Source: Neonectria sp. B-13
Lineage: Eukaryota; Ascomycota; Sordariomycetes; Hypocreales; Nectriaceae
DNA: 64,000 nt
Reading direction: 5' to 3'
NCBI GenBank assembly: GCA_002682825.1
Contig: NOKP01000002.1
Coordinates: forward strand, 2,511,063-2,575,062
Below are positions 12,715-21,555 of this stretch, piece after piece; within the stretch, counting starts at the first letter, position 1, and each line of letters begins with the position of its first letter. Made by a program: the position numbers and the translations under genes. Below the pieces are notes generated by a model. It saw nothing but the letters and a program-made list of their open reading frames with translations, had not been told where the DNA came from and did not search any database.

Positions 12715-12746
12715 TTCTCTCTCTCTATCTCTCTATCTCTCTCTTC
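12715..12746. repeat. pyrimidine microsatellite (TC / TATCTC)
   Basis: Imperfect tandem TC and TATCTC units, 280 bp after the stop of the folate gene. Confidence 0.9.
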
Positions 12747-14248
12747 CCCGGCACACGCAGCGAGCCGCCGTATCGGACGCACAATCCCGTCACCGGTGTG
12801 CGGCCTGCATGAGCCTCATCCCGGCGAGGTCGTGCTCCCTGTGCCAGCCTCGCTCGTTCCCCTTTCCTCATTCGATGGATGCCACACACCCTCTCGTCTA
12901 AACACCCCTTCTCCCGGGCTCCCTCGTCGTAAGGATCCCAAAACGCCCACCCTTGCCTTCACCGAGAAATCTTCGCTGCCCGAGCCCAACCTCCCGGTTC
13001 TCAGCACTGCAGCACTTCCCGAGCACGCGAATCCACCCCCCTTCGCAGCCCAACCCGGTCTGTGGGCCGCCAACCCAGTGGCCCCCCCGTCGCCTGGCCG
13101 ACCGGCTTGTTGCTTTGCGAGTGGACAGTTGGCCGTGAGGTAGCCGCATGTATGCCGTGCAACCCGGGAGATGGACGGCGCGTCGTTGAGGGTGTGCCCG
13201 CCGTGCCTTTGCAGGCTCGCCACCGGAAGAGACATCGTATCGTGTAGGTGCAGGCAGCCTGGTACTTGGGCTAGGTCCCGGTATGCATGGCACTGGGGTT
13301 GATCGTCCCGCTTGGCGAGGATGCATACCTGAGCCGAGGCTGGGTGGTGTCTTTAGGGATCGGGACCTGTGGTTACGCCGCATGATGTTTGATCTTGGTC
13401 GGTCCAGACCTCCGCAGCGTAGACGTCGGTGGCGGTGTTGAAGTGACTTAGTGGTGGTGTTCGACATGGAACAAGTGTTGAGGGACAGCTCGATGTGATA
13501 GCGGGTGTCGCAAAGCCCTACGTAGCCGAGCTGGCCAATGACCTCAACGCCCTGGCCTGACTTAAGGAGCGTTCCAAGCACTCAAGCCGTTTGTTTCTAT
13601 CCATCCTGTGGCTTGTCGAAAGCAGGTATTGTCAAGGAAAGCACGGCAATGGATACCCTGGACAAGCTGGAGGGGAACTGTGCCCAGCATCGGAAAACGT
13701 TACCAATATTCCCCCCATGTGAGAAGTGCATTGCAACCCCATAAAGCCAACCTATCGCCAGTGTGTGACATGAGATATCGCCCCCAAGTTCCCTACCGCC
13801 AAGGAGGAGGATGGGTTGTCCGCGATATCAGGCGTCAAATGGTTCACCTACCAATCCACCCCCAACCCATCGAAAAACAAACAAGAGCAACGCCCGTTTC
13901 CGAGGCCCACTTCCGGGAGACGAAAAAAAAGCCCCTCCCGAGTCCCAGTTATGAAGCGAGCGAATGTCACCAAAGGCTATTCCGCGGACTATTGACCATT
14001 GTGACGGGGGGTCGGACCGTTCCCGTGGGGCAACTGGGGCAATGCCGCAATGGGGCCATGGGGCAACGGGGCCAACCTTAATCAGACCACGCGAGTCAGT
14101 GCGCAGGGAAGACGAAGACGTTGACTTGACGGTTTGAACGGTTGTCAGATGAGACGCGAGAGACACTTACTAGCCTAGGAAGACTAGTCGGCAGTTGACA
14201 GGCGAAGACGCAGGTGGCTNGGGGGGAACTAGGCTTAGACTTACTCAT

Positions 14249-14270
14249 ACACACACACACACACACACAC
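14249..14270. repeat. (AC)11 dinucleotide repeat
   Basis: Eleven perfect AC units, 29 bp from the ambiguous base at 14220. The two together suggest a stretch that was difficult to sequence or assemble. Confidence 0.95.
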
Positions 14271-14365
14271 GGACCTAAGTACGTAGACACAGACCTTTTA
14301 ACAATATACAGACAGACAGCAGTGTGAAGAGGTGGGTGTAAGCAACCCCGTCTCGGCATCTCCGA

Positions 14366-14668
14366 ATGCGGTCACGCCTATCTCCGCATCGTCCCGGCAC
14401 GCCGTCGTCCGGTACCCCGGGATTTAGCATGTCCGAGACGGCAGGCAGGTCGGCTTGGAACACTTCGATACTCTGGTCGGTGTTCCTTTGGATTGGCAGT
14501 TTTGCAGTTTGCCTGGCGTTTGGCTTTGCCGTATCGTGGTATGGATTGCAGAGCCTGTTTCCTCGGTTGGTTGACCTGTTGCTGGAAGAGGATATTCTTG
14601 CGACTTCGCCACCGCTAAAGTATCCATCAAGTCAGTCCCTCTTCCGACTCAGACAGGGCATCCAGTAA
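14366..14668 (+). CDS. possible small one-TM protein (uncertain)
   Basis: A 100-codon frame whose middle is a clear hydrophobic segment (about residues 37-60, SVFLWIGSFAVCLAFGFAVSW) preceded by a polar Ser/Pro-rich start. An internal ATG at residue 22 (MSETAGRSAW) would give a 79-residue protein. No family was recognised and no intron or promoter element supports it. It could equally be a chance frame in the 3.3-kb spacer. Confidence 0.2.
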   Translation: MRSRLSPHRPGTPSSGTPGFSMSETAGRSAWNTSILWSVFLWIGSFAVCLAFGFAVSWYGLQSLFPRLVDLLLEEDILATSPPLKYPSSQSLFRLRQGIQ

Positions 14669-15703
14669 GCATTCGACAACCAACCTCTTGGTTCTGAGGC
14701 CACCCACTGGGCCTCATCCCCCTTGCGAATCGCCCCGGCCTCCTCGCGAGCTAGGCCACCGCCCGCCACTGAAATCCATTCATCGCCAGATGCACTTTGT
14801 CATGATACCCAGGCGAAACATCGTCATTAAACGCAAGTTAAAATAAAGAAGCAATCCCAGGTCTTCGCATCGACCAGCCAATGCCGACCCGTTTGCCTCG
14901 TGTCCCCGAGACCCGGGAGCCCTGGTTCGTTGTTGCCTTTCTCTCCCAACGCCAAATTCTCCTTGCCGTGATCCAAAGGCCCCGTCCAATCCCATCCCAT
15001 CCGTGTGCCACACCCGTCTCCCCTTTGTCCACAGTATCAGTGACGTAAGGGTGAGTAACAAACCGAAATCCCAAATCATTTCAACCGAATCGTCGTCTTC
15101 TCGGCAAATAATCACATTCGACAAGACAGGAACAGGAAATGAAATGCAACCTGGGTATCCAGCCGTGCTCCTCCCCTAATACTCCAAACCCTTCTCCCTG
15201 TTTCTCACACTCTCCATCCTTCCTTTTAGCCACTGCCCCTGCTCGCCTTCGTACATTCCCTGCTAACATCGATTTACGTCCCCGAAGAGATCAAAAATGA
15301 AAGAGACAACAATCAAGAAACCAATAAGACCCATGCTCCACTCCTGACCAGGTGTCGTACACATCGTAACAGTTGTCCATGAACCTAAGCTCCTTTGACG
15401 GAATTCCTTGTAGGAACTCCCCTTTTGCTGTGATGTCCTTGCTCTATCCTCACAATATGGATCAATGCAGAGTGCGCTTCCGCGTTCGCTATCGTGGCAC
15501 GTTTCGAACCAAAGAAACCTTGAAATCAAGACCTTAACCCCGTGTCCATGCCCGTACCCTTGTCCGAGTCTTCTTTTTTTCTTTTCTTCATCCTGAAGCC
15601 AATGACATGTTTCGTGCAGTTTATCGAACAAATTCGGTCGTCTCGTTCCTTGCTTGACGTTGAGTCTTGCTAGCCGAAAGAAAAATCTTCCGGGACTTCC
15701 AGT

Positions 15704-17236
15704 TCATGTCATAGACATGTTGACTCCAGGTGGCGGAATCATGGTCGGATAGTAACCGTTTGTGTTTGGCTTGCCATCAAACGGCCCCGCGCGGCGGTCG
15801 CCCATCTGCGATGGCGGATGGAAGATGCTAGGCAAGGTCGCCCCATCGTATTCGTGCTTGACCTTGCCATTCACGTCCATCCCGGTGGCCATGTGAGGCA
15901 CGGCGGCCTCCGGCTCGCTGCGAGAATTGAAGAGATCAATCCGGTTAGTCTGCTCGTCGTACATGGAGCCCGGGTAGTATTGATACTCTTTGGCCGTGTC
16001 GATGGCCTTTGCATTCTCCGATGGAATCATGGACTCGGGTGGAATGTCGTGGTGGCGGACGTTGTAGAGGTTTCCTCGCCCGTCGAATCCTTGCGCGTAG
16101 GCCGGTGGTCCCAGCATTTGGTTCGGGTTGAAGTCACCTATGCTGCTACCTGGGACGTAACCGCTCAGAGTGCCAGCGGAACCCCCAGGACCGCTGCTCT
16201 GGCTTCCTCGCCTGTCGTTTTGATAATGTCCAGGCGATCGCCCGCGAACAATCATCTTGGCAGACTTTCGTGAGGCGATCTTGATAAACTGGTCGCCCGA
16301 GGTTTGGGTACCAACATCACCCCACAGCTCAACGACTAGCTGATAGTATTGCTGTGCAGCTCTTCTCTTGCCGTTGTTTTGAGTCGCCTGCTTGAATTGG
16401 ATGCGCTCAAAAGTGTGCTCCGTTGGGTGTGGTTGGCCACCGGGCTGCGCGCTGAAGCTATCGGGGTAGCGACTAGCTACCACCGAGTTTGGGAACATTT
16501 CCATATGGTGGTGATGGGGTTGCTGGGGTGGCTTGACACCGAGCCGAACCTTCTCGGGCTTCATGATCGGTCCCTTGTCTCTCTTCGGGGTATGCTGAAC
16601 CAGATCGATATTGTGCTGCTCGTTGTCGGAAACAACCGCGGAGATGCACATGGCAAAACCGTAGATTTGAACAGGTTGGTTCGACGAAGTGGCCGTAAAT
16701 TGAATGGACATTTCGGGCATGTAAGGAGTCAGAGAGAAGGAACAGCCGCAGGAGAAGTAGTTTCTCCGATAGCAGGTCCATTCATTGTCAGAGAGGAAGA
16801 ACCCCTTGTCGATGGTTCCATGGATATCGACCTTGACGGGCGTGCCGGCACCATCTTGATATTGGAGGGACCCCAACATGTGGACAGACAGCAGGGGAGG
16901 AATGTTTTGGGCATTCCGGTTTGGAAACTGACCGGAACCCATGTTGGGCCCTGAGACCGGGAAAGCTGTGATGGGGCTCGGGGTTGGTGACAAGGGATTG
17001 CGTCGCAGTGTGCTCGCGGCGAAAGACGGGGAGCGCGAGGGATGCTCCGACGCCCTTCTGAAGGACGGCGTTGCCGGAGTATACTGCTCACGGGTGCTGA
17101 TCTGCGGACCCGGATGTGGGAGAGCTGCAGTGCGATGAGGATGGGGATGGGGATGTGCCATTCCCGTAGAGGAGCTGCTGCTACTTGCTGTGATCAGTTG
17201 CGCTCTCTGAAAGACGGGTTCCATTGGAGCCCTCAT
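15704..17236 (-). CDS. vib-1: Ndt80/PhoG-type transcription factor, VIB-1/XprG-like (main exon)
   Basis: A 510-codon frame. Residues about 112-338 are the Ndt80/PhoG DNA-binding domain, recognisable from DIHGTIDKGFFLSDNEWTCY, NYFSCGCSFSL, QQYYQLVVELW and FIKIASRKSAKMIVRGRSPGHY. The N terminus is His/Pro/Ser-rich and the C terminus disordered. VIB-1 in Neurospora controls heterokaryon incompatibility and secreted hydrolases, and XprG in Aspergillus controls starvation proteases (family knowledge). Splitting orthologues from other Ndt80 paralogues needs a tree. An ATG exists at 17236, but an in-phase acceptor (AG at 17233-17232) joins it to an exon ending at 19341. In that model the frame from 17231 continues a 40-codon N terminus, giving 549 residues. 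Confidence 0.85.
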   Translation of the reverse strand: MRAPMEPVFQRAQLITASSSSSSTGMAHPHPHPHRTAALPHPGPQISTREQYTPATPSFRRASEHPSRSPSFAASTLRRNPLSPTPSPITAFPVSGPNMGSGQFPNRNAQNIPPLLSVHMLGSLQYQDGAGTPVKVDIHGTIDKGFFLSDNEWTCYRRNYFSCGCSFSLTPYMPEMSIQFTATSSNQPVQIYGFAMCISAVVSDNEQHNIDLVQHTPKRDKGPIMKPEKVRLGVKPPQQPHHHHMEMFPNSVVASRYPDSFSAQPGGQPHPTEHTFERIQFKQATQNNGKRRAAQQYYQLVVELWGDVGTQTSGDQFIKIASRKSAKMIVRGRSPGHYQNDRRGSQSSGPGGSAGTLSGYVPGSSIGDFNPNQMLGPPAYAQGFDGRGNLYNVRHHDIPPESMIPSENAKAIDTAKEYQYYPGSMYDEQTNRIDLFNSRSEPEAAVPHMATGMDVNGKVKHEYDGATLPSIFHPPSQMGDRRAGPFDGKPNTNGYYPTMIPPPGVNMSMT

Positions 17237-18177
17237 GACAACTACAAGTTAACGCTGCTTCCAGCCGCAGCACCGGAGCAAGCTAAATAAGTTGGGCAAG
17301 TGGATGAAGAAGGCAAATAAACGTGGGCAAGAACGGAGAGGAACGGACGAGACGTACTGTGAGCCCAGACGAGAGCGGACGTCGAGCCCCGAAAAGATTT
17401 GAGGCGTGTGTTGAGAATAGAAGGCGGCAGCTCCGTCCTGGGGATAAGGCGCCGTGGAGCTGAGAATGGGCGGGTGGAATAGATTTAAGAGCGACGAGGG
17501 CTGGGTGGGCTCTATCGTAAGAGAAGAAGTGCTGGCCTCCTGGGGATATCTGGCGCCTCATCAGCGGAACGGCCTCAGGCCAGGGAGCGACGGTAGCGAG
17601 GACGCGGGCAAAAGACGCGGCCACAGGAGATGCTGTATTGCCATTCCCTGGGTACGGTGTTCAGGTGTCACAGCTTGCAGGTACTACTGCCACCGCTGGA
17701 GTGGCACAAGGCCGACCGACAGAGTTTTGAGAGGCTCCGGCGATGCAGCAGCTCGCGGCAGTGAGCAGTGAGCGGGAAGGGGCTTGGAAGTGTGTACAAA
17801 TCCCAGGAGGCACCCCCGGCGTCGAAGCAGCTACCCATCGCCCCGCGCCCAAGCCACCCTAGGAGAGAAGGGAGATCGGGCTTGACGGCCGCAAATGCGA
17901 GTGTTTGGGCTAGGCTAGGCTAGACTGCGCAGTTTCTCAGTGCTCCAGCGCTCCGGTGCTCGGTGCTCAGTGCTCAGCGGGTACGGGTGCGGGTGCGGAT
18001 GCAGTTGTGGGTGCGGTTTGCGCGTGAGGGTGAGTTGAGGTACGTGAGCGCAGCGGCAAGCTGGATGCGCCGGGCTGGGAATTTGGGGGAGGGGCAGGGA
18101 TTGCTTTTGCGTTGCGGGCGGGCGGGGGAGAAACAAAGGTGGGAGGAGGCTGGGGTTGTGGATTTGGCGATTGCAAG

Positions 18178-18594
18178 TGTGACGCGGTGTTGGTGTTGTG
18201 TGGAGAGAGAGAAAGAGAGAGAAAAGTGAGAAGTGAGAGAGAGAGGAGTGATGATGGGTGAGGGAGGACGATTGCTGAGAGTGGGTGGGTTTACACTCGT
18301 AACGTAGGGGCGGCAGACGATTTTAGGTGGTTGTTGGCGGTTTGGCCTTTCCGCGCGTTGGGTTGCGGGAGGGAGGGAGGGCTGGGTGTGTTGGTTCGAA
18401 AGGGAACTGGCCGCAGCAGTAGGGCAGAAAAACAAAGAGGGAAAAATTCAGAGGGACAGGGGTGCTTGAAGATGAAGACAGAGGGGAGAGAGAGAGAAGG
18501 CGAAGGGGAGAGGACGAGGGAGAGAGAGGAAGAGGCAGAGGCAGAGGCAGAGAGAGAGAGAAAGAGAGAGAGAGAGTGGAAAAGGGATTATTAA
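18178..18594. repeat. purine (GA-rich) simple-sequence tracts
   Basis: GAGAGA and GGCAGA-type tracts at about 18200-18245 and 18480-18580, interrupted by GGGAGG runs. On the transcribed minus strand they are CT-rich, as is common in long fungal leaders and introns. Confidence 0.85.
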
Positions 18595-18634
18595 CAACAG
18601 CATAAAACAAGAGTTCCAACGAGGCTGCCTGCCT

Positions 18635-18658
18635 CTGCTGCTGCTGCTGCTGCTGCTG
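18635..18658. repeat. (CTG)8 trinucleotide repeat
   Basis: Eight perfect CTG units within the presumed first intron of the vib-1-like gene. Confidence 0.95.
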
Positions 18659-18867
18659 ATACCGCCTTCGCCTTGGATGGTTTCTGCGGTTGCATTAACC
18701 GGGAGACCGTGCTGGTGGCGGCGACGGCGCGACAAGCACGAGAGGGAGGAGCGTGTATGTAAACGGCGACGCAACACTTGCTCGACCAGAGACAATGACA
18801 CCGAAGACCCAGGACAGGGCAACGAAATGGCAAAGGTACTCGAAAATCATCCGCTTCCGCCACCAAG

Positions 18868-18935
18868 CATGGACATGGACATGGGCATGGGGGAAACGGG
18901 GCATGGGCATGAGCATGAGCATGGGGATGCGCATG
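18868..18935. repeat. ATGGAC/ATGGGC/ATGAGC hexamer repeat
   Basis: Degenerate tandem hexamers with an invariant ATG spacing, interrupted once by GGGAAACGGGGC. It lies in the presumed intron, so its apparent coding (Met-rich or His-rich) is probably incidental. Confidence 0.8.
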
Positions 18936-19340
18936 GGGTCTGTGTCTGGCTACCGGCCATTGTACTTGTCCTGTATTGTTCCTTCGCGCAGCACAAAGGT
19001 CCGCAGCAACCAGCACGCCGTGTACAGCACGCGATACGCAGCACGCGGATGCAAGAACAAACAGGACGTAACGTATCAGCCACTTGGGTGACTAGGAGTG
19101 GGAATAGTAGCAATCCAACTGCGAGGATGTGAGGTGATGAGAGAGGGCAAGTAATAAAGCAAGTAAGAAAGCAAGTCACGGCAAGGCAAGCTGCCATCAA
19201 AGTGACCAGAGAGTGGGTAACGAATCTGCAAAACATAGACCTGCGCAGTCGAGATAGACCGACATGGCAAGCACAAGCTGGACACCTGGATACCTGGACA
19301 CGGCAAAACCACGAACCAATCAAGACAATCAACAACTCAC

Positions 19341-19462
19341 CTCATCTCTTCGGCGTGCGTCGCCATCTCCATGTAGCCCATCTCGGGCTGCGAAGGGTCA
19401 AAGTCCTGCTGAACGAACTGCATGTCAGCCCCGGTACCAACGGCAGTAGTCAGCCATGTCAT
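19341..19462 (-). CDS. vib-1: probable 5' coding exon of the vib-1-like gene
   Basis: From an ATG at 19462 a 40-codon frame reads through an acidic, Met-rich stretch (QDFDPSQPEMGYMEM, then AEEM) to a GTGAGT donor at 19340. It ends with two bases of an Arg codon; the base at 17231 completes it, so the junction reads AEEM-RAPMEPVFQRAQ and the whole coding length (1650 nt) is a multiple of three. Upstream of the ATG the frame stays open and turns into Ser-Pro repeats made by a GGTGAW hexamer repeat (19495-19526), so the true 5' end may lie elsewhere, for example at an acceptor near 19430. Confidence 0.5.
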
Positions 19463-20439
19463 ATTCTGGCGTGCAACGGCATTTGGTGGAATTGGTGAAG
19501 GTGAAGGTGATGGTGATGGTGATGTGACATGGGCTCGGTCTAGCCTGGTCAACACAGCTGCCACGCCACTCTCGGTTGCGAGTCCTCAGCTGTCGTGGCC
19601 AAGTTCATTGGGTCTGTGAATCGACGCGTTAGCCGGCTGAAATAAAACTGCCTCTTGGGAGAACACGCCCGCGGCTCAGAAGCAAACAGGAAACCCGAAG
19701 AAACAGCAGGATATATGTGACTGTTTGCTGTGCTTGTGCCAACGCGAGTGAAGCTGGCTCTAGCCCAGCTGCTTCGGCCTAGAGGCTGGTCCATGCGATC
19801 CCAGCTCGGCTCGTAATCCAGCCCATCCGCTAAGTACAATGAGATACTCGGGACCTGGACGAAATACATGGCGGGGCTCCACCCTCATGTGTTGGGTACA
19901 CGCAGCACCAGAGTCGGAAGCACAACGCCACAGATTTCTCGCAGTGCTCTTGCGTGCAGCAATGGCCACACGACGCGTTCCTTTGGCATTGGACGGACCG
20001 AACTAGACACGCGGGTTTTCCGCCCATCTGCACTCTGAACTCATCGCCGGTGTAGATCGCTCAGACGAGACCCATCGGACATGATGACGGCTTATGAAGA
20101 CGACGGGAGGATTTTGTGCTGATAAGACGAATGGAAAGGAAAGCATGGGGCGATGACAAGAAGATTGGATACGCGTACCTCCTGCCATTTCAGCGCGGAC
20201 CCCTCTGTTTTCCACTTCGTTCGGCTTCCACCATTGACAGTTGAGGCCAAGTACCTGGTACCTCCTCGGATGCACGCAAGTTGGAGATCACAGTTCTCAT
20301 TGGACCTGATACAATTCGGCTCCAAAACATGGACTGTCTGCCGACGCCGATCTCCCGGGAGTTGAGTCTCACCGCGGGAGTCTGAGGTGGCAGGAAACCA
20401 GGCTTTCAAAGTGATGGATAACTAAGAACAACAACTCAC
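19463..20439. other. spacer or intron upstream of the vib-1 5' exon
   Basis: About 1 kb. It holds the GGTGAW hexamer repeat at 19495-19526. A phase-0 continuation exon may lie at about 20260-20382 on the minus strand, reading TPAVRLNSREIGVGRQ after a CCTGCCACCTCAG acceptor. Otherwise no gene is visible. Confidence 0.4.
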
Positions 20440-20795
20440 CTTTGGAATTTGAGGATTCATGCGCCCTTCACTAGCGACAAGCTGACGCCGCAAGGTTGTA
20501 TGTTCCGGGAAATAGATGGCGTTGGCCTCGTCAAATGGCTTCCGCGGCTCGTATCTGAGCTCGCCCTCCCACACTAATCCGGCAGCATGTGTCAGCCAAC
20601 AATCCGAAACCGTGGCGTTTCTTTGAGGGTTATGGGAAGGCCCAGAAAAAACCGGCTTGGTCAAAATGCATATAGATGTATGATAATATACCCTGGAGTT
20701 GTATTGGGGCGCCCAGCTTGAGCACTGTTCGTCGGTCTCGTGGCTTGGATAGGTAGTCGTACGTAGAATCGTCTTGAGGCGGTGTCGGCAGGTTC
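20440..20795 (-). CDS. two spliced coding-looking exons, gene unassigned
   Basis: Exon 20795-20692 starts at a TTGGCTTCCAG acceptor and reads NLPTPPQDDSTYDYLSKPRD. It is joined through a 118-bp intron (GTATAT donor, CTGAC branch, GATTAG acceptor) to exon 20573-20440, which reads VWEGELRYEPRKPFDEAN, then FPEHTTLRRQLVASEG and MNPQIPK before a GTGAGT donor. All phases agree and the 78-codon frame has no stop. The exons contain no ATG before MNPQIPK and an in-frame stop lies just upstream of the first acceptor, so a start must be supplied by another exon or lie at that Met. They could be N-terminal exons of the vib-1-like gene, 1 kb downstream on the same strand, or a separate gene. Confidence 0.45.
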
Positions 20796-21319
20796 CTGGA
20801 AGCCAAAACTCGTCAGCTTTTGACTTGAATGTATCAAACACGACCTAGCCAAAACAAAAAAAAAGACCCCGCGTATCAACGAGAAACGAAACAGGGTATA
20901 GAGAAATAAGAACATAACGCTCTCCAGCAACCACAAAGCGTGCAATGTTAAAACGAGGGCCAGAGAAGGTCCAGTGGACACTGCTGACTGGCAGCATTTT
21001 CCCCCCATCTAAGTGCAACTTGCACTTCCTTCTTAGAGAGAAATCAGGATGGGGGCAACTGACATGCGTTCTGGAGAGAGTCGTTTCGTTCCCCTATAAA
21101 TGGTTTAGCCCATATTCAGGGTCAATAGGGCCATTCGAGCGAATCCACCACAGAGACATCAATCCTGAGATTGGGACTAGAAATATCCATCAAGTCCCAT
21201 AGGGTGGCAATGCCTCCTGTTTGAACACAAGATGGCCCATATGCTCGTCGTGTAAGAAGTAGCGGATTCCAATATCTCGAGGCTACCACCAGGAACTCAA
21301 AATGATGTGTCTTACCTTT
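20796..21319. other. presumed leader intron or spacer
   Basis: About 0.5 kb between the AUG-less leader exon and the spliced exons at 20.4-20.8 kb. A donor (AAAG-GTAAGA) lies at 21315 on the minus strand. Nothing else was recognised. Confidence 0.35.
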
Positions 21320-21555
21320 GTCTCCCACGATGATGTTAGATATGACCTATCAATGATGCGATTCTTCTTGAGCGTTGCGTTCTTCGGAGAAGAAAAGGAG
21401 ATAGATGTCTTCGCCCGTTGGTTGGGTGACGGCGGTGTTCGATGCTGGTGTAACAAGATGTTGAAAAAGTGACGCTAGACTTGACTGCGAAGACTTGGTC
21501 AACGATGACGAGAAGACACAACCGCGCGGGTGCAGGATCTGGCTGTCTATATACC
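21320..21555 (-). promoter_or_regulatory. TATA-led, AUG-less leader exon (minus strand)
   Basis: On the minus strand a GGTATATAGAC box at about 21545-21555 is followed by roughly 200 nt of pyrimidine-rich leader with no ATG in any frame, ending at a canonical donor AAAG-GTAAGA at 21315. This is the composition of a spliced 5' UTR. It would feed the exons at 20.8-20.4 kb and possibly the vib-1-like gene. Confidence 0.4.

Larger units (their letters stand above)
12436..15703. other. long intergenic region with microsatellites
   Basis: 3.3 kb with no gene I can support strongly. It contains a TCTC/TATCTC tract (12715-12746), an (AC)11 run (14249-14270), the single N at 14220 and a short hydrophobic frame at 14366-14668 listed separately. 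The right end must contain the 3' UTR of the vib-1-like gene. Confidence 0.5.
17237..19340 (-). other. probable 2.1-kb first intron of the vib-1-like gene
   Basis: Bounded by a GTGAGT donor at 19340 and an acceptor at 17232 with a TTAAC branch-like site about 15 nt upstream. At about 2109 bp it is roughly thirty times longer than other introns here. It contains purine tracts, a (CTG)8 run and ATGGGC/ATGAGC hexamers, and no open frame that looks coding. It could instead be promoter if transcription starts near 17.3 kb. Confidence 0.5.

Noticed and set aside
11526..12782. 418-codon minus-strand open frame
   Set aside because: Antisense to the dihydropteroate synthase domain; Arg/Ser-rich shadow with no family motif.
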